Assembly (NCBI RefSeq): GCF_019900845.1
Contig: NZ_CP074570.1
Location: 1,054,001-1,118,000, forward strand
DNA: 64,000 nt
Source of the DNA: Paraneptunicella aestuarii
GTDB taxonomy: Bacteria > Pseudomonadota > Gammaproteobacteria > Enterobacterales > Alteromonadaceae
Direction: 5' to 3'
Shown: positions 17,749 to 25,639 of the stretch, one piece after another
Position numbering within the stretch: position 1 is the first letter of the stretch
Layout of the letters: each line of letters opens with the position of its first letter
The notes under the pieces: generated by a model
What the model was told of the DNA's origin: nothing
The model's database searches: none
Seen by the model: the letters and a program-made list of their open reading frames with translations, nothing else
Position numbers and translations under genes: made by a program

Positions 17749-18699
17749 ATGTCTGAAATTGAAAACCTGATCCGCCGTTTATATTGCCAGTCGTCACGGA
17801 TTGCGCCCGAAGCGTTTCGGCAGTGGGCGTTGATGCAATTAATCGACCTGATGAATGCCGATGCGGCGTTATGGGGAACCGGGAATTTAGGCACCTTAGA
17901 GTTTCATTATCAGGAACATATTGGTTTGGATGATCATTATGGTGAGCGCTTAGCCAATACGCTGGATATCAACCCTATCCGCCAAGCGGTACTACAAAAC
18001 CTGCATGAACCGGTTCTGATGAGCGAAGTGTTTCCCGACGAGGCGTTTTTTCAATCTGAACTCTATCAAAACCTCTTCGAACCTTATGGTGTTAAACGCA
18101 TTCTGGCAACAGGTTGCTATGAGCAGGAAAGTGGCTTGTATACCTTGATTAGCCTGTATCGTTTCGATGCCGAGAATGATTTTAACAATACCGACAAAGA
18201 ACACATGCAGCGCCTTGTTTATCACTTAAATGCCGCTGCTTCCTACAATTACTTCTTGCATTTACAACAGCAAGACGAGGGGCAAACAGCGGCGATTTGC
18301 GACAAACACGGTATTTATTGGCAAACGCATCCAGAGTTCTTTGCCTTACTGCATAATCAGGCTAACAGTGAATCATCACAAACCGCTGATACGCCTAAAT
18401 TCTCGTATCCGCTCGTTGATGGCGGTGAATATCAGCAAGGCGATTTACACATTCGGGTGACGGCTCAGGGGGAGTTATTCAGAGTGAGTGTGCGTCAGCT
18501 TAATCCGCTTGATACCTTGTCGGAAAGGGAACAACAAATCGTAAACTGGATTGTTCAAGGGCTTACCTTTAAAGAGGTTGCCAAAGAATTGGATTTGGCA
18601 CCTTCAACCATTTCCAACCACTTATATCGCATCTATCGCAAGCTGGATATTGCCAGCCGTAGTCAACTCGCCAAGCTGTATGCCAAAGCTCAAGCCTGA
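17749..18699 (+). CDS. LuxR-type transcriptional regulator
   Basis: The C-terminal 60 residues form a LuxR/FixJ helix-turn-helix (LSEREQQIVNWIVQGLTFKE, then LDLAPSTISNHLYRIYRKL). The N-terminal 230 residues are not a response-regulator receiver, since no phosphorylatable Asp pattern is visible, and do not clearly match the acyl-homoserine-lactone-binding domain; they may be a GAF-like sensor domain. The frame is open from a TTG at 17704, but no ribosome site supports it, and the ATG at 17749 begins a sequence typical of such regulators (MSEIENLIRRLYCQ). It is divergent from the decarboxylase/reductase operon with a 78-bp gap, which suggests that it regulates that operon, itself or both. The effector is unknown. 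Confidence 0.8.
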   Translation: MSEIENLIRRLYCQSSRIAPEAFRQWALMQLIDLMNADAALWGTGNLGTLEFHYQEHIGLDDHYGERLANTLDINPIRQAVLQNLHEPVLMSEVFPDEAFFQSELYQNLFEPYGVKRILATGCYEQESGLYTLISLYRFDAENDFNNTDKEHMQRLVYHLNAAASYNYFLHLQQQDEGQTAAICDKHGIYWQTHPEFFALLHNQANSESSQTADTPKFSYPLVDGGEYQQGDLHIRVTAQGELFRVSVRQLNPLDTLSEREQQIVNWIVQGLTFKEVAKELDLAPSTISNHLYRIYRKLDIASRSQLAKLYAKAQA

Positions 18700-18874
18700 G
18701 CACCAAGTTATCATTAGGTTATTTTTACTATAGCCTTTATCCGAAATAATGGGTAAAAAAGAAACCAAATAGTCGTGTGTTATCAACATATGGCTAACAT
18801 GACCGCCCGGATAAATAAAAATCATAAATTGTGCCGGGTTAGGTTTCATTCATATGAGAACAGGAATCATCGCA

Positions 18875-20944
18875 ATGAGAAAACATTTAAGTCGTTGGTT
18901 ATTAGTACCAGCCTTATCGTTGCTGAGCACAGTGAGCTTGGCGGGCGATTGGCTGATTGGTAGCGGTAAATACGATATTACTGGCCCTGTCGCAGACGCG
19001 GGCATGGTGGGCTATGGTGAAGTCAGCCAAACAACCAAGGGAATTCACAGTCGTTTATGGTCACGCGCTTTTGCCATTACTGACCCTGAAACTGGCAAAC
19101 GTGTGGTGTTTGTGTCGGCGGATTTGATGGGCATTACCCAAGGCGTAAAGCAGGGCGTAGTCAATAAGCTAAAAAGTCGTTATGGCAGCACTTTTAGTGA
19201 CGCAAACGTAATGTTAACCGCGACCCACACTCATGTTGGCCCCGGTGGTTTTGACCATTATGTGATGTTGAACATGACCGCTTTGGGTTATGACAGCTTG
19301 AACCAAAATGCCATCGTGAACGGCATTTATCAGTCCATTGTTCGAGCTGTGGATTCTTCCGCTTCTGGCAACATCTACATGAGCAATGGTGATTTGCTTA
19401 ACACCAGCGTTAACCGCAATCCCATTCCTTATAGCCAAAACCCGGAGGCGGGCGACTATCAGTACAATACTGATAAGCAAATGACCCTGTTGAAACTGGT
19501 TCGTGATGACGGCAAGGAAATCGGTAGTATTAACTGGTTTGGCGTGCATAACGTGTCTCTCGGTAATGATTATCGTCGCGTGAGCGCAGACAACAAAGGT
19601 GCAGCCAGCCAGATGATGGAAGATTGGGCGGCGGGTCGCGGTCAAACAAGCATGGTTGCCGCGTTTGCCAATAGTGCCTTGGGCGATTCTTCCCCGAATG
19701 TGTGTGGCCCCAGCAATGGTTGTGGCTCGAATGATGAGCAAAGCTTGTTGATTTCAGCCGGTAAGCAATTCAACAAAGCTCAGGCGTTGCATAATACGGC
19801 GTCGAGCCGTTTGTCTGGCAATCTGGATTATCGTCATAAGTACGTTTATATGCCGGGTTATCAAGTGTCTGACAAGTACACAGGAAGCGGTACTCAGTCT
19901 ATGTGTGATGGCGCTGTAGGTTGGTCGATGACGGCTGGCGCAAGTTGGGACGGCCCCAGCAATATTCCGGGCGTGTTTGAAGGCATGTCGGTGGACAACG
20001 AAGGTGTTGATTGGAATCGCAATCAAAGCTTCTTTAGCACCATTCTCAATGGTTATCCCATGTTTGCGTTAATGAATGGCTTCTCTAATTTGGTCATGTT
20101 CAACGATGCAGTTGACGACCCTTGCCAATACCCTAAACCCACTTTTGTAAACCGCGTTACTTTGGGTTCTGAGCTGTATACCGCTTATATTCCATTCCAA
20201 ATGTTCCGCATTGGTTCATTAGCCTTGATTGCCAGTGCCGGTGAAATGACAACCATGTCGAGCCGTCGCTTGCGTGACGAAGTTCGCTCTGTGCTGGAAA
20301 GTCAGGGAGTGAATACTTACGTTATCGCTGGGTTAGCCAATGCTTATCATGGTTATATCACTACTCCTGAAGAGTACAATATGCAGTATTACGAAGGCGG
20401 ACATACTATTTACGGCCCCAATACATTGGCGGCGTACAAGCAAGTGTATAACCAAATGGCTACTGCCATGCGAAATGGTCAAAGTGTGTCTGCTGGCCCA
20501 ACACCGCCAGACTTAAGCAGCTCGCAAAGCATTCACGTTGTTGGTGTGGTGTACGATGATAAACGCCTGTGGGAGTCATTTGGTCAGGTGTGGACAGATG
20601 CTAATTCCAGCTATTCCAAAGGCAATACGGTTAAGGTGAAATTCCGTTCAGGCCATCCTCGCAATAATTTGAAAACCAACAGCAGCTTCCTGGAAGTGCA
20701 ACGCTATGTTAGTGGCAGCTGGCAAACAGTGTACACAGACGATGATTTGAATACTCGCTTTGTCTGGATACGCGACACGGCGGTAGATTGCCTGGCTTGC
20801 TCGTTTGCCGAAGTGCAATGGATAACCGACAGCTCTATTCCTTCTGGTACGTATCGTATCAGACATAAAGGCCATTGGAAGAGTGGGTGGAACGGCAGCA
20901 TTAATAGCTACACCGGAACATCAAGAAGCTTTTCGGTGAATTAA
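18875..20944 (+). CDS. Secreted neutral/alkaline ceramidase
   Basis: Neutral ceramidases hydrolyse the N-acyl bond of ceramide to sphingosine and fatty acid. The protein of about 689 residues has a signal peptide (RKHLSRWLLVPALSLLSTVS, cleaved near LAGDW), a zinc-enzyme domain with THTHVGPGG and the zinc-ligand region WFGVHNVSL, the nucleophile region ALGDSSPNVCGP (GDVSPN in the Pseudomonas enzyme), the ligand stretch ASAGEMTTMSSRR and the YHGYITTPEEY motif. A C-terminal beta-sandwich (about the last 150 residues) is typical for the family. The frame opens at 18854, but AGGA is nine bases before the ATG at 18875. It is probably exported, possibly through a type II system like the one at the window's right end. 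Marine bacteria do not usually make ceramide, so the substrate is likely eukaryotic or phage/host-derived lipid. Confidence 0.9.
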   Translation: MRKHLSRWLLVPALSLLSTVSLAGDWLIGSGKYDITGPVADAGMVGYGEVSQTTKGIHSRLWSRAFAITDPETGKRVVFVSADLMGITQGVKQGVVNKLKSRYGSTFSDANVMLTATHTHVGPGGFDHYVMLNMTALGYDSLNQNAIVNGIYQSIVRAVDSSASGNIYMSNGDLLNTSVNRNPIPYSQNPEAGDYQYNTDKQMTLLKLVRDDGKEIGSINWFGVHNVSLGNDYRRVSADNKGAASQMMEDWAAGRGQTSMVAAFANSALGDSSPNVCGPSNGCGSNDEQSLLISAGKQFNKAQALHNTASSRLSGNLDYRHKYVYMPGYQVSDKYTGSGTQSMCDGAVGWSMTAGASWDGPSNIPGVFEGMSVDNEGVDWNRNQSFFSTILNGYPMFALMNGFSNLVMFNDAVDDPCQYPKPTFVNRVTLGSELYTAYIPFQMFRIGSLALIASAGEMTTMSSRRLRDEVRSVLESQGVNTYVIAGLANAYHGYITTPEEYNMQYYEGGHTIYGPNTLAAYKQVYNQMATAMRNGQSVSAGPTPPDLSSSQSIHVVGVVYDDKRLWESFGQVWTDANSSYSKGNTVKVKFRSGHPRNNLKTNSSFLEVQRYVSGSWQTVYTDDDLNTRFVWIRDTAVDCLACSFAEVQWITDSSIPSGTYRIRHKGHWKSGWNGSINSYTGTSRSFSVN

Positions 20945-21462
20945 CATCTGGATGGCGGCTCCTAGGCCGCCATGACCGCAAGGAAGCACACAATCAAATG
21001 CCGCCACTTCCTCGTCATTCCGAACTTGTTTCGGAATCTGGATGACTGTTCACGAGATACTGAGACAAGCTCAGTATGACGCCAATGTTATATATACGCG
21101 GAATGTTCTGGATGGCGCATCAAGTGCGCCATGACAACAAATGAGCACACGATCAAATGCCGCCACTCCCTCGTCATTCCGAACTTGTTTCGGAATCTGG
21201 ATGACTGTTCACGAGATACTGAGACAAGCTCAGTATGACGCCAATGTTATATATATGCGGAATGTTCTGGATGGCGCATCAAGTGCGCCATGACAACAAA
21301 TGAGCACACAATCAAATGCCGCCACTTCCTCGTCATTCCGAACTTGTTTCGGAATCTGGATGACTGTTCACGAGATACTGAGACAAGCTCAGTATGACGC
21401 CAATGTTATATATATGCGGAATGTTCTGGATGGCGCATCAAGTGCGCCATGACAATAGAGGG
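20945..21462 (-). repeat. Palindromic repeat array, 159-bp module in three copies
   Basis: The module starts at 21011, 21170 and 21329, an exact 159-bp period, with the same orientation as the 15-kb array. It opens at 20949 with a GGCGGC/GCCGCC palindrome (loop TCCTAG), an arm pair different from the GGCGCA/TGCGCC of the other copies but in the same sequence frame. The array lies between the 3' ends of the ceramidase gene and the convergent gene at 21494. Confidence 0.93.
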
Positions 21463-21493
21463 GGTTTGCTATGATGTGAAAGAGAGCTTTCGC

Positions 21494-22219
21494 TTACTTT
21501 CTAAATAGCTTTGGTGTTGATCTGGCCTTACTGTAGTCAACCTGACCATTGACCAAACGCTGCGAATAGTGACCTTTATCTTTCTTCTGTTGCTGTTTTT
21601 TATCGTAATCACTGCGTCCCGGCGCATTTTTGAACGCATCTGTACCGAAAGGTGAGTTGGTCAATTGCCCGTCATTCATCCACTGCACAGTGTTTCCAAG
21701 ATGTTGTTGGTGCTTGTAAATAAAGCGCATTTCTTTCGATGTGACGCTGTTGTAATGCTCGTGTTGTGGGTTGAAGATCGACTCTGGCGTAATTCCCTTG
21801 GTTTCATAGAAGATACGCTTATTATTTTCATGAGCGGAAATAACCCCCATTTTACTGGTTCCACCCCATTTCATTTGTTCTTTTTTAGCTCGCTCGGTTG
21901 CGTTTTGCTCCCGATTAATAATGCGATCCATGTTATGAAGATTCAGATAATGGCGCTCCCGCTTACCGCCACTATTGAAGGTATTAATATGAGCCGTGGT
22001 CGAGGCGTGATCCGTTGCTTTGGTCTGGCGTAAATTGGCTTGAGGGCCCGTTGCTGCGTTAGGTGTTCTTTCGGTTATCGGGTTGATGTAATTTGCTGGC
22101 GCATTGGCACCACTAAAGCCCTGCTTGTTAGCGGTGAGCTCTCGCTGACGCGCTGAAACCGTTTCATTACGACCATAAATCAGGTCACCCTGATTAAAAT
22201 TGTCATACCACTTTGGCAT
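21494..22219 (-). CDS. Hypothetical hydrophilic protein
   Basis: I do not recognise this 241-residue protein. It has no signal peptide and no membrane segment, and it is rich in Asn, Gln, Lys and Arg. Low-complexity stretches (TANKQGFSGANAPANYINP, KKQQQKKDKG) flank a more conserved-looking centre (about residues 125-190) with KMGVISAHENNKRIFYE and SKEMRFIYKHQQHLG. The composition and the RFIYK centre are what one sees in some effector-like or toxin-like proteins, but there is no catalytic motif that I can name. It stands alone on the minus strand between a palindrome array and the Fic gene. The start ATG is the first in the frame; no clear ribosome site was seen. Confidence 0.6.
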   Translation of the reverse strand: MPKWYDNFNQGDLIYGRNETVSARQRELTANKQGFSGANAPANYINPITERTPNAATGPQANLRQTKATDHASTTAHINTFNSGGKRERHYLNLHNMDRIINREQNATERAKKEQMKWGGTSKMGVISAHENNKRIFYETKGITPESIFNPQHEHYNSVTSKEMRFIYKHQQHLGNTVQWMNDGQLTNSPFGTDAFKNAPGRSDYDKKQQQKKDKGHYSQRLVNGQVDYSKARSTPKLFRK

Positions 22220-22544
22220 ACTCAGAACCTCACTTAGCCCATCAAGCCCTATTAAGTTAGCGGTGAAATTTCCACTCGATAAATTTAATCCTAATAGAAA
22301 ATAGTGGAATCTCCAATATGTCTGATGTTGGGCTTGTCTTTTTCTCTGACTCCAACTTTGATAGCTTCCCTAAAAGCAAATACTACAGGTTTGCTAAAAG
22401 CAATCTTTGCAAGTATGCTAAAAGCAAGTTTTGCGGGTTGTTTAAGTACAAGTTATAGCGATGTCCCTGGAGCAGATTTTCAATCTGATTATTCACTTAA
22501 GTTTGGGGAACGCCGTGGCTTAGCACTTAAAGAGGTATTCATTG
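22220..22544. other. Intergenic region upstream of fic with 24-bp direct repeats
   Basis: TAAAAGCAA occurs at 22371, 22395 and 22419, a 24-bp spacing repeated three times, each copy followed by a divergent tail. The frame 22304-22564 (GTG start) crosses this region and reads the repeat as an eight-residue period beginning LKA. It overlaps the fic start and has no ribosome site, so I do not call it a gene. The repeats may bind the regulator of the downstream gene. Confidence 0.55.
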
Positions 22545-24086
22545 ATGGCATTAACAGAAAATGAAAAGCTGGCTGCGGCGCTGGAAAAGGCGGCATCTCT
22601 GTCGGTGAACAATATCGTTCACTCTAAATTGCTAACGGCAAGAGAACGAGCTCTGCTTAACAAGCATGGTTTTTTGAAGCCAATTATTCGCGGCTGGTTT
22701 ATGCTTGATGCCGATACTTCAACCCATAATGCTGGTGAATCAGCGTTGTGGTTTGATTCTATTTGGGGCTTTGTGAGTCAATATTTATTTGAGTTATTTG
22801 GAGATAATTATTGGCTAAGCCCAGAATCGTCATTAGATCTTCTCACCTCAAGTAATGCCTTGCCCAAACAAATCATCGTTTACGCGAATACGTCTACACG
22901 AACGGTATCGTTACCTCATGACATGGGGTTACTTATTATCAATAGTCCCAAAATACCTTATAAAGTGATTCGGGCATCGGAGGTGAACGTCATTTCTATG
23001 GAAGGGTTACTGGCAGACATTGCGCCTTCTGCCTATCGGCGAGATCCGCTGTCGTTGCAGTTAGCATTGAGAATGGCGGATATCAGTGAATTAGCACAAG
23101 CGTTTGAACACACTCGCAATGTCGCGGCACTTGGACGAGTGCTCGGAGCGTACAAAGCAATGGGAAAAACAGAAGAATACCAACAGCTTAAGCGAATCGT
23201 TGACGGCATAGGGTTAAAGGCACAAGAAGAAAACAATCCCTTTGAGCAGCCGATAGTGAATATTGGCGAAAGACGTAATGAAAATGCCGCTGCCATGAGG
23301 GTGAGAGCTCTTTGGCACACATTGCGCGATGATGTTGAGCAGACTTTTTCCAAGGTGCAACCGAAATTCAATTTTGCCGACAAGCCAATAGAGTCAATTC
23401 TGGCAGACATCGAGGAACTGTATATTCAAGATGCTTATCACTCGTTATCTATTGAAGGGTATCGAGTTACGCCGGAATTGATCGAAAAAGTGAGAATGGG
23501 AAGTTGGGATCCTGTGAACGCGAGTAAAGACAGGGAAGCCAAAGATGCGTTAGCGGCACGAGGCTACTTTGAAGCATTTAATGCGGTAAAAGCCTCACTC
23601 ACAGCCATGCACAAAGGCACAGTAAGCAGTTTGTCTTATGCGGTCGCTACGGGAGTAACAGACTGGTATACCTCGCTATTCCAACCTTGCGTTACGGTGG
23701 GGCTAATATCCCCTAAAGATATAGCCGGATACCGAAAAGGCCCCGTTTATATTCGCACATCTCGTCATGCACCACCGGCCGACATCTACCTGCGAGATTG
23801 CATGGATGCATTAAAAGAATTAATCGACACCGAGCCAAGCTATCCTGTTAAAGCAGTGCTCGGGCATTTATGTTTGGGCTATATTCATCCATTTCCTGAT
23901 GGCAATGGCAGAACGGCAAGGTTCTTAATGAATTTCCTCTTTACCTTGGGCGGATACGACTGGTGCATTGTTCACTTGGAAGATCGTAACCAATACCTTG
24001 ATTCTCTTAACCTTGCGTCGCTAGATCAGCAAGGAAAGGCATTCGCAGAGTTTATACGTGAGTCAATGGAGAAAACCAATCGCTAA
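22545..24086 (+). CDS. Fic-domain protein with AbiEi-like N-terminal domain
   Basis: Fic enzymes transfer AMP or other nucleotide parts onto target proteins. The catalytic motif HPFPDGNGRTAR starts at about His448 and is complete. A self-inhibiting motif of the (S/T)xxxE(G/N) type is present at about Ser300-Gly305 (SLSIEG), placing it in the class where the inhibitory helix is in the same chain. The N-terminal 200 residues contain a winged-helix-like stretch (LTARERALLNKHGFLKPIIR, then GWFML and YWLSPESSLDLL) that recalls AbiEi-type antitoxins; such fusions occur in many gammaproteobacteria. The frame starts at a TTG at 22542, but AGAGG precedes the ATG at 22545. It probably acts in the cytoplasm as a self-regulated toxin-like or signalling AMPylator. 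Targets are unknown. Confidence 0.88.
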   Translation: MALTENEKLAAALEKAASLSVNNIVHSKLLTARERALLNKHGFLKPIIRGWFMLDADTSTHNAGESALWFDSIWGFVSQYLFELFGDNYWLSPESSLDLLTSSNALPKQIIVYANTSTRTVSLPHDMGLLIINSPKIPYKVIRASEVNVISMEGLLADIAPSAYRRDPLSLQLALRMADISELAQAFEHTRNVAALGRVLGAYKAMGKTEEYQQLKRIVDGIGLKAQEENNPFEQPIVNIGERRNENAAAMRVRALWHTLRDDVEQTFSKVQPKFNFADKPIESILADIEELYIQDAYHSLSIEGYRVTPELIEKVRMGSWDPVNASKDREAKDALAARGYFEAFNAVKASLTAMHKGTVSSLSYAVATGVTDWYTSLFQPCVTVGLISPKDIAGYRKGPVYIRTSRHAPPADIYLRDCMDALKELIDTEPSYPVKAVLGHLCLGYIHPFPDGNGRTARFLMNFLFTLGGYDWCIVHLEDRNQYLDSLNLASLDQQGKAFAEFIRESMEKTNR

Positions 24087-24137
24087 AGCCTGAGCCTCCA
24101 ATTTTCCTGTTAATTCAATTAGTATGTCGCCACGTTT

Positions 24138-24698
24138 ATGTATGAGTACAAGCGAGCAGTACCGGAAGTGAATAAGTCATCTTTTGTAGCAGTAGGGTTA
24201 GTGAACCCTAAAAGCCCAACTAATGTTGGAGCGGTGATGCGGGCTGCGGGGTGTTATCAGGTTGACGCGGTGTTTTACACTGGTGGGCGTTACGATAGGG
24301 CTGTGGCGTTTCAAACCGACACCAAAGATGTCACCAGCAAAATTCCGCTAACGGGCGTGGACTCGCTGCTGGCTCATGTGCCTGAAAATGCCAGCATCGT
24401 GTGTGTGGAACTGGTGGAAGGTGCTACACCGCTACCTGAGTTTCATCACCCGGATAATGCCTTTTATATTTTTGGCCCCGAAGACGGCACTATTGAACAA
24501 GAAGTGGTGGATGCTGCCGATGCCGTGGTGTACGTGCCGACTATTGGTTGCATGAATTTGGCGGCGACGGTGAATGTATTGCTATATGACAGGTTGGCTA
24601 AATCGGATTTGTCGTTCGCCAACGATGAGCTTATTCGACAAAGCAGAGATCGCAATAATAGAGTGCGCAATAATAAAATAAAGGTGGCCGCTGACTGA
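24138..24698 (+). CDS. TrmH/SpoU-family RNA 2'-O-methyltransferase
   Basis: The 186-residue protein has the SPOUT signatures: motif 1 LVNPKSPTNVGAVMRAAGC (about residues 18-36), motif 2 YIFGPEDGTIEQEVVDAAD and motif 3 VYVPTIGCMNLAATVNVLL, which form the knotted SAM-binding site. It methylates ribose 2'-OH in tRNA or rRNA. It has only the catalytic domain, without an N-terminal RNA-binding extension. The family position (TrmL, TrmH or another) cannot be set by eye. It lies 51 bp behind fic on the same strand and may be cotranscribed, though a functional link is not evident. Confidence 0.85.
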   Translation: MYEYKRAVPEVNKSSFVAVGLVNPKSPTNVGAVMRAAGCYQVDAVFYTGGRYDRAVAFQTDTKDVTSKIPLTGVDSLLAHVPENASIVCVELVEGATPLPEFHHPDNAFYIFGPEDGTIEQEVVDAADAVVYVPTIGCMNLAATVNVLLYDRLAKSDLSFANDELIRQSRDRNNRVRNNKIKVAAD

Positions 24699-24841
24699 TT
24701 TTCAGTTTTGTCTGTTTGTAATATTAGAGTGATGAAACTGATTTATAAAACAGGTGCTTAAGAATAAAAAGTGTGAAAATTTTTTGATCTATCAGCGAGC
24801 TTTGAATATATTCGTAGCTCTTTTTTCGCGGAGATAATCCT

Positions 24842-25081
24842 TTGACCACAAAACACCATCCAGCCAGATTGTATGTCAAGAAATTGAAAGACGTGTACGG
24901 CGGATATAAAGACTTCTACGTGCTTTTGTATGGTCATGATCCCGAGTCGCCCAATGAGCTGCAACGCTTCATCAATTATGTGAACCGCGGTAGTTATAAT
25001 CTGGAATTTCTAGAAATGCTGGTAACCAAAACTGATACCAAAGGCATTACGCTGGAAGAGTTTATATTGGGTAAAAAGTAG
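24842..25081 (+). CDS. Small hypothetical protein, TTG start
   Basis: A 79-residue protein beginning at TTG, with the ribosome site CGGAGAT placed eight bases upstream. It is soluble and charged, with KLKDVYGGYKDFYVLLYGHD followed by a helical region (LQRFINYVNRGSYNLEFLEM). I recognise no family. Its composition is normal for a small cytoplasmic protein, and the good ribosome site argues that it is real. It lies between the RNA methyltransferase gene and the small-peptide genes, all in the same direction. Confidence 0.6.
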   Translation: MTTKHHPARLYVKKLKDVYGGYKDFYVLLYGHDPESPNELQRFINYVNRGSYNLEFLEMLVTKTDTKGITLEEFILGKK

Positions 25082-25214
25082 CCTTTACATTTTATTTTCC
25101 TCATTTGACTTTCCTCATTTGCCCATAAAATCCCTTGAAATTTATTTCACTTGCCTTTTAATCATCTCGCGGATAATATTCTGACCTTGATGTTTTTGGT
25201 TCATCAATCACTTG
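25082..25214. other. Intergenic spacer with short repeats
   Basis: It contains the direct repeat TTTCCTCATTTG in two nearly adjacent copies around 25095-25120. The inverted repeat CATCAA/TTGATG, with a TCAC loop, spans 25202-25217, overlapping the start of the next small frame. It is probably the promoter region of the small-peptide operon. Confidence 0.35.
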
Positions 25215-25373
25215 ATGCTCAGCCTTCACGAAGCGGTAAGTCATTATCTGGATAAGAGCCATATAACGGCTGAACTAAAAGCCACAGGTATTCGTATTTT
25301 CATAGCCTATGGTTCAGGTTACTATATTTACCGCCTTGGAAACCTTGCAGATGAAGTAAGGTGGGCGATGTAG
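25215..25373 (+). CDS. 52-residue small protein upstream of the exported peptide
   Basis: This short frame starts MLSLHEAVSHYLDKSH and ends in EVRWAM. Its stop TAG lies inside the ribosome site (TAGGAG) of the next gene. The composition looks like a real protein: an amphipathic N-terminal helix, then a GIRIFIAYGSGYYIYRL beta-like segment. No ribosome site is visible in front of the ATG, and the palindrome CATCAA/TTGATG covers the start, which could regulate translation. I do not recognise a family. It could act as a leader peptide coupled to the exported peptide gene behind it. A TTG at 25212 is an alternative start. Confidence 0.5.
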   Translation: MLSLHEAVSHYLDKSHITAELKATGIRIFIAYGSGYYIYRLGNLADEVRWAM

Positions 25374-25381
25374 GAGTAATT

Positions 25382-25579
25382 ATGAACTTAAAAAAATACG
25401 TGTTAGCAATAGTGCTTGCCATGACATCGTTAGTCGTGGGAGCAACGGAAATGCAGGTCAGCAGTGAAGCAAATGCATCGGCATCGTGCTGGTGGATTTT
25501 TTGTGTGTCTTCGGCTTCTGGCACTGTAACAGTATCTGCGGGTGGTGCTGGTGATCCTCCGGGTCCTATACCTAATTAG
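25382..25579 (+). CDS. 65-residue exported peptide with Cys-bracketed CWWIFC motif
   Basis: The ATG at 25382 is preceded by a near-perfect ribosome site (AGGAG, five bases away). A signal peptide (MNLKKYVLAIVLAMTSLVVG, cut near GATEM) leaves a mature peptide of about 44 residues: a Ser/Ala-rich start, the hydrophobic CWWIFC hairpin-like motif, and a Gly/Pro-rich tail ending GDPPGPIPN. Two cysteines four residues apart could form a small disulfide loop exposing two tryptophans, as in some antimicrobial or signalling peptides. The gene is followed by a perfect 9-bp hairpin and then a membrane-protein gene, which fits a peptide with a dedicated membrane partner such as an immunity protein or receptor. 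That role is inference; no known family was recognised. Confidence 0.7.
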   Translation: MNLKKYVLAIVLAMTSLVVGATEMQVSSEANASASCWWIFCVSSASGTVTVSAGGAGDPPGPIPN

Positions 25580-25594
25580 CAGATTGAAAAGCTT

Positions 25595-25621
25595 TTCGGT
25601 GGATTAAGCTGCTCCACCGAA
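25595..25621 (+). terminator. Perfect 9-bp hairpin behind the peptide gene
   Basis: TTCGGTGGA at 25595-25603 pairs with TCCACCGAA at 25613-25621 around a 9-base loop. There is no strong T-run, so it may act as an attenuator or as an mRNA 3'-protecting hairpin. It would let the small peptide be made in excess over the downstream membrane protein. Confidence 0.5.
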
Positions 25622-25639
25622 TTCATAGAGAATAATGAA

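Noticed and set aside
7800-21462. Possible CRISPR arrays
   Set aside because: The repeats are 159 bp or longer modules of several hairpins with no unique spacers of constant length, and there are no cas genes.
22304-22564. 86-codon frame upstream of fic
   Set aside because: It has a GTG start without a ribosome site, encodes the 24-bp repeat and overlaps the fic start.
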